DNA from: Breviolum minutum Mf 1.05b.01 | Lineage: Eukaryota > Sar > Dinophyceae > Suessiales > Symbiodiniaceae | Direction: 5' to 3' | Assembly: GCA_000507305.1 (NCBI GenBank) | Contig: DF239743.1 | Span: 3,087-67,086, forward strand | Length of the DNA: 64,000 nt | Shown: positions 41,432 to 53,061 of the stretch, piece by piece | Layout: every line of letters begins with the position of its first letter | Position numbering within the stretch: the stretch's first letter is position 1 | Program-made: the position numbers and the translations under genes | The notes under the pieces: generated by a model | Databases searched by the model: none | Seen by the model: only the letters and a program-made list of their open reading frames with translations | Told to the model about the DNA's origin: nothing

Positions 41432-42728
41432 CTGCCAAAGGCAGCTGTGGGTCAATGTAGGTTGGAACATCTTAGAACCATGGTCTACTGAGTTACTGTT
41501 GATAAAGGAAATCCTGGACCAGTAAATCTGGAAAATATCCCTGATAGAAAGGAAAAAACGGTGTTTGAAACATCCTAACTGGTGAACCCGATTTCATCTA
41601 TAAACCCTGTGATTGCAACATTTCTTGCCTGACCTACAGAGGGAGCGACTTGAAGCCACTATTCAATCATTTTGTGATCAACGTAGATAATCTCGATGAA
41701 AAGGAAAAAGGAAAAAGTGGGGAAAGCATGGCCTCTGATTCCGAGAAGCTTATGAATATGATCCCAACTGAATTGAGGAAATTGCAACATTTGGAACGTG
41801 AGTCTTTCGTGAAATGGCAATACAGAACCCGCTGAATGATAGTTCGCTTCTAAACCGGATCATGATCTATACATCATACATGTTCAAGCTTCCAAAAATA
41901 TCAGAAGCAGCCTATTACGAAATCTATGTCAAACGTCTCAATCCTCTGGAAATTTCAAACTAATGCACGGCCCCTTCCAAGTATACCTCCCTTTCATAAT
42001 TTCTTACCACATTTGTCGAATCTGCTCCAAGGCACCTTTTTGCCAATCCATCTGGGTGCTCGCATGAAATCCAAAAGGATCCAAAAATAGTGTCACATCG
42101 CGACCTGTCAATGGCCTTGGCAATTCCACCAACTCATCATCCACCGTGTCGTCCATTGGGGCATGCTGGACAGGCCCACGGTGTTATCCACGGTGGCTTG
42201 CTTTGCTGCTTAGATGTTGAGGTAAGTGGTTCAGTTTTGTTTGGACATAAAAACATAATATAAAAATATAGCAGCAGGGTGGAAGGCTAACACTTGCTTC
42301 AGCGGAAGAGTGTTTTCTTTGCGGCACAAGTCTTCATTGATGATTCAAGTATGCGTACTTCAAACTGAACCATAAACCTCTGCAAAACCTGGAGCACGGG
42401 AGGCATTAGGAGCTTCAAAGACAATCCAGGTCATTTCCACCATGACAGCCCGACCATTCTATACCACTGTATTTGATCCTCTCTATGCTTTCCTAACCCT
42501 CCAAATCATACCTGTGGAATCTCCGTACAATCCAGCTGAGATGTGCAGTCCTCCACTCCAAATCTGCAGATTTAGGGGGTCGCAAACTTGAATATGTCGC
42601 CACAAAAGGAGCCACAGTCTCATAAGACTTGCTGCAACTCTCAACCTTTGGGATGATCAGCTCAACCTTGACTTTCCAACCGGACTTTTGTGCCCAGACT
42701 TTTGGTGCGGGTGAGTGACACCAACCAC
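41432..42728. other. Stretch with weak coding hints
   Basis: 42506-42615 (minus) ends at a good TTCCACAG|GTATGA donor and is open in two frames. The rest shows no gene. Confidence 0.3.
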
Positions 42729-43083
42729 CGTGCAGCATTTGCTGCTGGGGCTGGCACAGTGGGCTATTGATTGAGATCTAGCGTTGCGACCAGTGAAACA
42801 AATGCTATATTGTTTGTCTTCGAGAGTGTGGTCGGTGGCTACAACTTGCACTTCAACTTGTGACGCATCCACAACTGTATGGAGATGCATCACATAGACT
42901 CCAAGTTCTGTCATTTGGGGTAATTTCTTCATCAATTTATCATCACCTAAGTGCTCAGATGTGATCCAACTTTCAATGACAATATCCATGTCTTGGCTCC
43001 ACTCAGATACGCAGCTTGCCTTGCCCAGAGAAAGACGGAAATGTTTAAGATCGATTTTGGTGCAGGGTGAAATGACTTGTTGT
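42729..43083 (-). CDS. Candidate internal exon, unknown product
   Basis: A GATATTTCTCAG acceptor, one base, then 118 uninterrupted codons to a TGCACG|GTGGTT donor. The product begins QQVISPCTKIDLKHFRLSLG and continues SEWSQDMDIVIESWITSEHL. One of the longest splice-bordered frames of the window outside the retroelement. Mixed alpha/beta composition; no family recognised. Confidence 0.38.
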
Positions 43084-46000
43084 CTGAGAAATATCGGGAA
43101 TCAAAAGCATCCACAGTTTGTCTCATGAACCTAGACGCGTTGGAATACATTTCGGAGGATCATCTTGTTTTCAACCCTGTGCAAATATGATCCAGAACCA
43201 GTCACATGGCGAAGCCCCGTTGGCTCTACTTCTCTTTCTTTGACGCCATGTTCACCATGCGTCTTTGAATGCACAAATTCTTCAGCTTACACCAAGGTTT
43301 TACAGGAATCCCAGGATCCCCACGTGGTTCTGGTGCTTGTGGAGCGCAAACCCTCAGCAAAAATCCCAACAAAAGAATATAGAGGTGAAACAAGAAGGGT
43401 CCATGCCTTGCGCCTTGATGTTGTGGTTTGATGTATACACGATACTCAATTGGGTCAACTGGGCACCAAACATATTAATGTGATTTGCCGGATTGTAGAT
43501 CCGATCCTGGAAGGTGCGGCTAAATTGAATCGAGATCTTCACACCTTATCCGAAAGCAGGCAACACTTCATTCATTGTGAACTCAGCATTTACAATGGTT
43601 GTAGCAGCATTTACAACAATCCTTGGAGTTGGTAAAGCAATGAAACTGTTGGTCGTGCCGGTGATGATTTGGATGTCCAAGGAAAAAACAGAGGGCTTTT
43701 CATGGGCTATTTAAGCCTGGCTATCCCAAGGGGAAGAAACTTCTGAACCACCAACGTCACCACGCTTGCTGAGTGATTTAGACTTCGTTGCAGAGTGAAT
43801 CAAAAGTTCGTTGTTTGTTGTTGGCTCAGAAGTGTCAATGATCATCAAGGAAGCAAAGCAACTGCAATAAAAAAAAGCCTTTTCTAAAAGGACTTTCCAA
43901 ATTGCCCTGAACCTTGAAGGGTGCAACAACTCAGGACTCTATGACTTTTAACTTAAGGTCTTCAACTTGAAATCTTCAGAACCCGGACAAAGATTTCGAA
44001 AGACCGTTTCAGTTCGCCCCAGGTTTCCTCGATGAGGTCTGCAGCAACCCTGAGTGATTTTGAGCATGAAAGTTGATGGCCAAACAGGGTAAAGCGACAA
44101 CAAAGCGGTGCAATGGAAAGGGAACTTGTTGAACTAACTCATTGATGGCTTCTGATGTTTTCAGGAATTGAGACTTTAATGCCAATTTCACTGGCTGATA
44201 TCATTTGGACATAGAGTATACCCAGGTAGTCTTCAAACATAGAACTAATTGGACCCTGCTAAGAATATAGCGGATGGTTTCGAAAGTGGTGCACATTTTG
44301 TCAACCCTTCAGGCTCAGGAGTTCTATCTCCACATTTGGGGGAACACGACAGGGGACGTCACCGAAAAATATGCAAGCTGATATCTTGTTACAAAGTTCA
44401 TCCACTAATTTTGTCGGATGCTCTGAAAATCTGGTGCAACTCTTGGAGAGAACTTCTTGTGGTTTTAAGTGGTTCCAAGTCACAAGTTGGCTGCTTTCGC
44501 AGTGGCACCATAAACGGTATCACCCTCAACTCTGGGAACATGGCCTCGGCAATCCACAAAGGCTGGTTGGTTGGAAATCTGCCCATGGTAGGGATTTTTT
44601 GACCTCAACGTTTTCTAAGCTCAGCTGAGCTGAGCTGTTCCTTGTAACCAGGATTAACCAAGCCGACATGAGGTTTTTGGACTCGTATCTGAGCTTGTCA
44701 CCAGTGTAGCCAGGAATCTGCTTACCTACACATCCAACGACATAGCATGTACAATGTTACAAGGACCGTGTTTCAGTGGGCATTCCAGGAGTTTGTGGGC
44801 CATGCCGCCGTGCCCTCCCAAAAATGACACGGCTTTCAAGGAGATGCTTCGTCATCATGCAGTACCCAAAAAGTGTCGTCCTCATGTCGTCCTCAATTAT
44901 GTTCTGGTATTCACAAGCCACAATGAGAGGTGGGAAGTAAAAGAAACAAAAACATCGAGAGAATAACCGGATCTACACGTCGTGCTCTTCGGGTGAAGTG
45001 AAACTGAGTGCATCATCCATAATCCCCATAGAATCTCAACAAGATCAACCATTCAAGCAAGTCAGGCATTGCGTTGGCGCATTACAAAAAAACGGCATCC
45101 CAAAATTGTGTCCTGGTTAGACTCATCCGAAAGATCTAGAACTCCCAGCATACCAACTCAACTCAACTTACTGCTGTTGTCTATCTTTGTCCCACATTTC
45201 CATCCAAGGCACTACAATGTTCCCGGAGTTTGGCGGCGTGACCGTCTCGTTCTGGCCTAAGATGCAACGGGATGCGCCACCAATTTCCATGCCTTTTGGG
45301 GGGAGATCCGTCACCCGGTGACATCAAGTCATATAACTCATACATAATTTGGGGGGAGTGGGATCCTACAGGAGCACTTTCTGTTTGCCATGGATCTGGG
45401 AAAGAATCGCTGAAACGTTGAAACGCTTACAAGTAAGACCATGCTTCTTTCCGTATCATTGCCAAGAGATGTGTGATGTGTCATCACATCCCCCAATGTT
45501 CAAGGATACCTATATTCATACCGCATACCCAGCAGGCTCATCCTCACCTTGAATGACAGAAAACCGATGCTTCGCCCCCGATAATTCGCCTGTCAGTCAG
45601 ATTCTCCGCATGGAAGTGTTCAACCAAGCGACCTGGCTGTGGGTTGAGGTGAGTTGAGGTGATCAACTTGTAAAAAAGTATAGAAAGTCCACCTGAAAAA
45701 TAGCTGTCAATAGGTAAACTCTAGAGGTGGCACCATGAAAGCCATTTCTGGGTGTTTGCTTTCTGAGAATAAGAGAACAAAAGATAACAAAACAAGGTAG
45801 AGATGGTAATCCAGACCCTAAGCAAAATCGAAGACTGGGATAATTCAAGATGTAGCACCTCAGGACTCACATCCTGCAAAAAAAAATATAATTAGATATT
45901 TGATATATCTTTGCGTCATGGATTCCCTGGAACCGTCACCACTTGAATGATGTGATTCCCACCCACAATTCAATGATCCAAAATCAACACTTGTGATCTC

Positions 46001-46457
46001 AGGATGCATTCCAAATTCCCCTGAGGAACACCACTTCTCGGGAGATCATCTTCTTGAGCAACGGCCTCAGATCCAAGGGCCAAGATATCATGGCAGGATT
46101 TGGCCCAGTGAAAATGTATCGTTCATCAATTCTTCATATCTCTCACCTCAAAAAAGACAAAATATCCTAATATCCTAATATCCTGGTATCCTTGAGTTGT
46201 GTCATGCACACATCCAGACTCCAAGGCCATGTCTGGCAGTGGCTCTGGCTGCGGTGTTCGCTCAGCGATCGCCCTACCAGCCTGTGAAAGTCAAAAGGTC
46301 GACATGGGTCGACATGGGTCGACATGTTGGTACAAGAAACGTCACTGGTTGAAACAACTTTCAAGCCTTAAATCGAAGTGAAAATTCCGTTTGAAGCCAA
46401 ACCATCAGTTCCACCACTGGGATTCCGCAACCATTTTGCAGGTATGGATGATGCCAC
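43084..46457. other. Long stretch with unresolved frames
   Basis: A plus-strand frame at 43305-43431 (after TTTTACAG, reading ESQDPHVVLVLVERKPSA...) and minus frames at 44009-44191 and 44398-44586 look coding but lack full borders. 46158-46190 repeats ATATCCTA words, and 46299-46327 repeats GTCGACATGG three times. Confidence 0.25.
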
Positions 46458-46607
46458 CCCCATGGATATTTTCGGCGTGTTTGCCAGGCCTGAGTCCATC
46501 AGTAACCCATGGCCAGGTCCAAAGGTGCAGCAGCTGTGCGTTGTAAAACCCTGAGGAACCGGACACATAACCACTGTAGCCTGGGATGGTTGGAACCTCA
46601 CCAAGAT
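46458..46607 (-). CDS. Two exons encoding a PGYSGYVPGKHAE motif (CIMIP2/FAM166-like)
   Basis: Exon 46565-46607 (acceptor GACTCAG) reads LGEVPTIPGYSGY plus two bases, donor GT|GTCC. Exon 46458-46489 (acceptor GGACTCAG) supplies one base and PGKHAENIHG. Spliced, they give IPGYSGYVPGKHAENIHG, which is the signature of the CIMIP2/FAM166 family of ciliary microtubule inner proteins (PGY.G(F/Y)(I/V)PG...A.N..G). The intron is 75 bases, 46490-46564. The restoration of a known motif across a splice is good support. A similar motif is encoded upstream at 47.8 kb. Expected place: inside flagellar doublet microtubules. The last border (GGG|GTGGCA) is provisional. Confidence 0.48.
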
Positions 46608-47808
46608 CTGAGTCAATGCTTTAAAAATCATCCAAGAAAATCCCATCACCAGGTCTCCACACCCAGTAAGGTCTCACAATCTCAGCTTTAGCCTTTCCCA
46701 ATGGATGTGGATCTGGCGCAGGATCACCAAAGCGCTCCTCCGGATGTGGTATGGGATGTCTTTGCCTCGGTATCAGCAACTGATGAAGATCTAGGGAAGT
46801 TAAAACATTAGAGGAACGGATTCCAAAGAAAGGTTGACAAAGTCAAGAAAGAATCAAGAAAGGTGAAAGCTTAGGATCGATGACAAAAGAAATGTTGATT
46901 AGATTTCATCGAACTTGATTACAGGACTTTGAGCCTTCCGAGTTGTGTCAACCATCAACCAAACTCATCACAAAGGGGGAAGCTTCCAAAGTGGTCACTT
47001 GGAATGTTCTGTTGCTCAATCACCTATTTATCATTTATTGTCCTTTTTCAACTGAACCATCCGCCCCAAAATTTGATGACAACATGTGGAGCTTGTAGAG
47101 TTGTCAACCTCAAACTGTCCAAAGGATCTTTCAAAAGAAAGGCCATCAAAAAAGCTGGGCATATCATGAGTCTTCACACCAACCTGGAAATGCTCCACGA
47201 AAAAGTCTCTTCTCCAATCCAGCTAGCTCTACTTCACCCTGAAAGGTGAGGGCCCTGACGAAGCAGTAAGTGATTCCTGCAACGCTGCCCGACGCTGGTC
47301 CATTTGCCACCTTGCTAGAGCTTCTTTCAGCATGAACAGTTCACTTCAGAATGGATAACTTGGGAGTAAGAACCACTAAATGAAAATAATCACCCTGAAA
47401 ATACCAATGTTCCCACTCTTTCAATGGAATTTGGAAGCATCCGTCAACATCCATCAACCAAACCTCAAGTTACTACTGCAAGGCTTCTAAGGCAATCAAA
47501 AGCCATCAATCATCGACTCTCTTTGCCACGGCTCAGCCGAGCTGTTGAGCTGTTGACTGCTCTGCTCTGGCACCAGCACCCACTGCAGCCTGCGTTCGTC
47601 CATAAATGTCCTGGAGACACAAGGATGTCATGGTGTAAGATTTTAAGTGGTCAAGATCTCTCAACCGTGTTCACACCATGCCAGACATGTTGAATGGCTC
47701 GCTATCCTCACCACTGTGACAAGACTGTCACGCGTTGGACCTGTTGATCAACATCAATTGGATTCCCGGGAACCAAAATTCCAATTTTCCCTGGAGTAAC
47801 ATGCCATC
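46608..47808. other. Probable introns and unidentified exons of the CIMIP2-like gene
   Basis: Lies between two motif-bearing exons on the minus strand. Their phases (0 out, 1 in) do not match directly, so at least one further exon should lie here; I could not identify it. Confidence 0.3.
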
Positions 47809-47922
47809 CTCCGCTTTCGCAGAAGGGATGAACCCTGTGTATCCAGGAACACGCGAGTTCATGCCTGGCTGATGGACATGGTCCTTTAACAATCGACTGC
47901 TCAAGGCCAAAGACTCAAGATT
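47809..47922 (-). CDS. Exon with a VPGYTGFIP motif (CIMIP2/FAM166-like)
   Basis: A GATCGTCAG acceptor and 38 phase-0 codons, NLESLALSSRLLKDHVHQPG..., ending RVPGYTGFIPSAKAE. The PGYTGFIP core is the family signature of ciliary microtubule inner proteins CIMIP2A/B/C (FAM166). The exon ends at GCGGAG|GATGGC, a GA donor, one of the non-canonical donors known for dinoflagellates; no GT lies near. Same strand as, and upstream of, the exons at 46.5 kb, so one gene with repeated motifs is likely. Confidence 0.48.
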
Positions 47923-50900
47923 CTGACGATCAAACGTCATAGTTTGAACACAAGTTACGGTTTGTACTTTTCCATCCCCTTCACAATTCATTCAAGAAAA
48001 GGCTTCTTGAGGTTGCCAAGACATTTTAAAGTCATCCAACTGAGCACTCATGCATTGATCTCCAATTGCACGTCGAACACGCTCGAGTTTCTCCTGTTAC
48101 ATCAAGTCAGGGTTGTTTTAGATCACTCAGGGGCCCTAAAATTCATTGGTTTCCTCGCAATAACCTTGTTCACCTGATTCTTTGGCAGGCTTCCGGGATG
48201 CGCTGATTTGAATCTGACTTCAACCAGTGGCACTTCATAAGTGCATATTCTTCAAATTCAACATCAACCTGACCTCGTCATATCCTTTGTGAAGGGTTTT
48301 TGGCTGTTTTTTCATGTCATATAGTCATATAGTTGTACGTACAATCTTCTCCCGTTTCAAACGGAAATTTCTGGTGGGGCTCTTTGAGGATAGATGATTG
48401 GTGATTCGTGGAGCTCCTGTGGGACTTCCGGAGCACCTTTGGCAGGTCTCCAGCGCTGATCCTAGGGACCAAGGGCATCGGATTCCTTTACCAAAATGCA
48501 TGTTGAAAAAATACAAGAATAGTCACCACCGATGAATACATTTGCATCGTGTGTTTGAAAGGAATCCAAAAGAAATCATGAAGCATCCTTTTTTCGGGGT
48601 GAATTCAAACTTCGTAAAACACTTCATCTCCAAATCCCTGAAATCAGGCCACCGAGGGAAGCACCTTGGCAGGCCGATCTCTTGGTGCAGCCAGAGGCGT
48701 GATGCCACTGGGACACCATGGCCTTAGGGCATCGATGGGCTGCGCAACGGGGTCAAGTTTGGTAGGAAACCTGATGAAACTACTGGAAAACTGCACAAAT
48801 TGTGCAATGCCTCAAAAATCATGTGTAAAAAGAAACCACATGTGTTTCCTGTCAATTTGGCAAGAAAGATCGGGTATCCGAGTATCCATCCTTGGGTCCA
48901 GATTTTTTGTGTCATAGCCATTGAAGCTGGGTGTTTAGTAAACCAGCAATCTGTAAAGCACCTGGAGATTCCCCTCTCGAGGTGCCCTGAATCTGACCAA
49001 TGAGCCGACAGATGATGAGCCGACAGATGATGATAACACTTTTCTAAAAGGCTTCCCTAAGTCTCCACGCGCAAGATCATTGTGCGTGTCTGGCATGGAC
49101 TTGCTGCCAGTTTCTGCCTCACACCAGTAGGGTAAAATCAGGTCAAACCAAAAAATATATAGCAAGTGGACGTCTGAAAATCAACATGTCTATATTTCGC
49201 GACGACAAAATGTTGGAAACTTGGAAGTAATCATGACTTATCCCTTTATGTTTTGCTACCTTTTGAATCTTACATCTTTCAACGACTCGGTGACCTGTCG
49301 AGGCGTCTGAGCTTGTGACAGCAAGACACGACCAGTGGATCTCCACTGGTGACTCAAAGGGGTGTCAGTTCGAACCAAAAGAATGGCAACAAGAGCGCAC
49401 GTTTGGACGTTTATGGATGTGTCAGAATCTTCTACTGCTAGTCATGGGACATGCATCCTTTTCAGGCTGTTTTTGCCAGGAGTCTTTGGCAAGTCATTGG
49501 CAAAATGACCATACATTTTGAAGCAAATATGGTGTTCGAGACTGCCTCCCTTGCGCACTCTCTTGCCTGCAAAGGGGTATATAGCGAGCTTAAAAACCCA
49601 TGAATATGTTGATATTCATATGTATCATATTTGCATATATACACGAATATGTATACTCTGTAAGACTACAAATCGCAAAAGAAACAAAAATGCAAAATAG
49701 AACAAAACAACCAGTAAACAGACAAAGAAATAATGGTCTCTCCCAGCTTGAGATAAATCTGCGGCCGCAACTTGTCTTTTTCCTCCTCAGTGAGGTCTAA
49801 ACTCCACCTCAGATAGAAGTTGAGAGACTTGCTGCCTGCACCTCCATCTCACAGTTGAATGAATCGAACAGTCGAACAATCTTTAACGAAACAAATCACT
49901 ATTCCCACTCCACACAGAATAACATCAGTCAAAACACCCAAACACATGCACAACAAAAACGATTGAAAAAACACATGCACATGTACCTGTCACTACTAGC
50001 TACAGGACTAGTCATTATGTATCATTAGGTCATCACATTGTCATTACATACTACAGTAGTATACGATGCTGTAGAGATAGAATACTGTATCTATACATAA
50101 TAATCATGTATACATCATATAAGTCAAATCCTTTGACATTGGTCACACTTCTGACTTCATCTGGTTCCTTGGGTCCCTGCTGCCGGCACACGACTGGAGT
50201 TGGCCAACTCCCTGACCAAAGATGAAGTTCCAAGATTCTGCCGTGAACTATCATATGTTATGGGGTTGAATATCTTTCATATCAACTGATTTTAGCATAA
50301 CTTGGAACCCATCCACTGTATTTCACCAAATATCAGGCCATTTTGAAAACTACATTGGGGGATTGTGAATCACATGATATCACTCTGATGTCAAGGAGTT
50401 GTTTTGGAGAGAAATGCAAAAAATCCTGGAATCTTGCTTCAGATTTAGTACAGCATAATCCATTTCTCTCCGCCAGTCACCAGGATGATGATAATCATCG
50501 GGTGGGAGATTCCTATCAACCTTCACACCTCACTGACAGCGGAAGGGGATTCCCATCCTATCGCCTTGATTGCCATGTCAGACTTTCATAGATTCATACC
50601 CTCTTGATTTCTCAAAGCCGGATCACAACAATGGGACCCAACTTCTTCATGTTTCAACCGGTGAGCCGGATTGCTTCCAACAGTTTGGATACTTCATATT
50701 GGGATTCCAATGATCCAAGTGGTTGATGGGCGATGGGTGGCTACGGCCAAGGTTGGTGGCGCAAAGCTGATCATCGGAACCACAATTGGTTCATATTTGC
50801 TCCCTCAAAACATGGATTTAAAGTGGACACCATGTCATGTTGTTGTTTACTGCATATAAAAGTTTGGAACGAGTAAGTCTATCAAAGCGATAAAACACAA

Positions 50901-51445
50901 CCAGCTCGTCAGATCTCATCACCCCATCACTTCAATGAAACTCATGGCCACCAAACTAACGAGAAGAATTTCCTCCAGCACCAGGCCTCATTTCGGTCGC
51001 CAGCCTCCAACGTTTCCAGTGAGGTCGTTTGAGGTCACAGCAATTCACCCGCTTGATAGAACAGTGAGTGTTTCTTGATTTAGGTTGTTGATGTTCCAAA
51101 AACATCACTGGATTTTTTCCTGTTGTGCTAAAGGGTGATTGCACCATCGGAATGAATGTGGACACAGATCGACTGGACGTTCACCCTAAATCGCTGAACC
51201 CACGGAGTTAACTGTCGATGCTACAGGACTGTGATCTTTGTAGAGGAAAAAAACGGCGCAGAATGGAACAAAGAGCCTCTCCGGCAGGGCTAGTGAACAT
51301 CGCGCCTGTCTGCCCAATGCACTTTCAAGGTGGCTTGAGATTGGATAATGAAAGGCCACGCAATCCAAGTGACATCGCGGGGAAGCAACAAACAAACAAA
51401 CAAACAAACAAACAAACAAACAAACATACAAACAAACAAATCTAC
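47923..51445. other. Long stretch with only weak coding hints
   Basis: 48640-48760 (minus) is open and reads LDPVAQPIDALRPWCPSGIT..., without fixed borders. 49003-49030 repeats GAGCCGACAGATGAT twice. 49580-49660 and 50030-50120 are AT-rich. Nothing else supported. Confidence 0.25.
51387..51440. repeat. (CAAA)n microsatellite
   Basis: About 13 CAAA units with one CATA interruption. It lies at the start of the intron that follows the candidate exon at 51446-51516. Confidence 0.95.
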
Positions 51446-51516
51446 CAAGCAGCCTGGAAGTCTGGATTCATGAAGGCTGCGGCAATCTGTTGAAGTCCTG
51501 CTCGAAGCTGTTGAAT
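51446..51516 (-). CDS. Candidate internal exon, unknown product
   Basis: A CTGGTCACAG acceptor and a CTTG|GTAGAT donor enclose 23 codons plus two bases reading IQQLRAGLQQIAAAFMNPDF..., an amphipathic helix. The intron begins directly with the (TTTG)n array. Confidence 0.27.
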
Positions 51517-52842
51517 CTGTGACCAGTTCAACCGGTAGGCTCACCGAAAGTGCATATTGCAGCTTTTTCTACATCACTTGACTCCCTGCAAACTCATCCC
51601 TTGAAGCGACCAATGACCCCGAGCTTGGTGACCTTCTTTGGCCTTCGCTTTTAACTCCACCTCACGGACAGCCTTGGGGGATGAGGGTCCCTGAAATCAT
51701 GCACATCATTTCGCTTAACGTATTAGAATGATCCGGAATGATGTCACATTTCCAGTATAAAGCTTAAGGAAATCTCTACAGAAAACGGAACCATCAGATT
51801 TTGCATCGAGGTCCCCTTCAAGAAGACCAAACACGAGAAGACGCGCATGCCATATCTTAAGAGCTACTCTCAAAGGGATTCAACCAAGCTTTGTCTATTT
51901 TGGAGTTATGCAAATACATTGGAGTCCTTAGTTGGTTCAAAAAGAATCCCCGTACTGAGCTCCCCTTGCACTTGTCAAGGCACTCACCTCTTGGGTCGAA
52001 CACAAAGGTTAAGGATGTCCGAAAGTGCAGATACTGCTGATAGATTAGAGATCAATGGATGCTTCACCATCGGCTGGTAGTGTCTAGGTATTTTGATAAA
52101 CACTTGCAGGACACCATCGGCTGCTTCCAAGTCTACTACTTCTTGACCATGTCAAGTGGCCTCTGTGTTGCTGCTGGCACACGCTTGATGCAGCTCATCC
52201 AAACGTAGCTCATCAACGTGACTCAAGTCCTAACCAGCGAAGCACCAACGTTTCCACAAGCTGGTTAGATCCGAGTGATGATGGACTTTCATGTGCAGAA
52301 ACCACCGGTTGAAGTAAAGTCACTGAAAATGCCACATCATAGTTTCAGCAGGTTTTACTTCAATCAGTTTCACTTATGTTCACCAAATTGTCAAGTGTGT
52401 TTATGGATGTCCCTTCCAAGGGCTGGAGATGCCTTGAAAAGGAGGATACTAGGATACCCAAATTCTTCTAATTTTTCTAGATATATAACTGGAAACCATA
52501 CAGGATCATGGATATGGATGGATATGGAGTCATACCTGCATATTGAGCTGGAAGTAATCCATCACAGGGACACTCATGTCCATTCTCTCATGTCTTTGGT
52601 CTTCAATTTCTCCCAAAAAAAATACTATAACTGTCCTTCAAATCAGCTTGGAGTACAGGAATGCCACAGCTCTCGTCCAGCAAAAATCTCCACAAAACCC
52701 TAGAGGATCTTCCCATAACCCCCATCCTAGATGCCATCCCACAAGTTGCATAACTCAAACGATTCCTGCATCCATCGGACGTCCATTTCTGTGACTTGCT
52801 CCATTCGTTTCGCCAAATCCTGGAATGGTGAGATGGATCTTC
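51517..52842. other. Stretch with weak coding hints
   Basis: 51988-52033 (minus) is a 46-base open segment between TCAGCAG and AAGAG|GTGAGTG, a near-perfect donor; too short to judge. A plus frame at 52275-52703 is open but lacks support. Confidence 0.25.
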
Positions 52843-53061
52843 TCAGTGAAAACCCCAGAAAAATCCCTCTCTTTGTGTGTAGAGGGGTAGCCTTGGATTC
52901 CCCACCAGTTTTGGGGGTTTTGCGTGACTAGAAAAAAGCCCTGCTTTGATCAAGAGTCGCTGGACCACAAATTCACAAATTAACATCGTGGGCCTTTGGA
53001 AAAACTGTCTTCTTTCGGACTCTCGTAGGAGCATCCCGTCCTGCAAATGCTTCTTGGCTAC
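52843..53061 (-). CDS. Candidate exon, unknown product
   Basis: From a GATGCAG acceptor the frame reads VAKKHLQDGMLLRESERRQF... and ...EFVVQRLLIKAGLF. It is charged and helical in the first 45 codons. After that the composition becomes less protein-like, so the true donor probably lies near 52930 (a GC donor is possible). The frame itself ends at 52843. Confidence 0.32.
   Translation of the reverse strand, partial: VAKKHLQDGMLLRESERRQFFQRPTMLICEFVVQRLLIKAGLFSSHAKPPKLVGNPRLPLYTQREGFFWGFH

Noticed and set aside
51186..51544. LFVCLFVCLFVC repeat protein
   Set aside because: It is the (CAAA)n array read through; only the splice-bordered part at 51446-51516 is kept.
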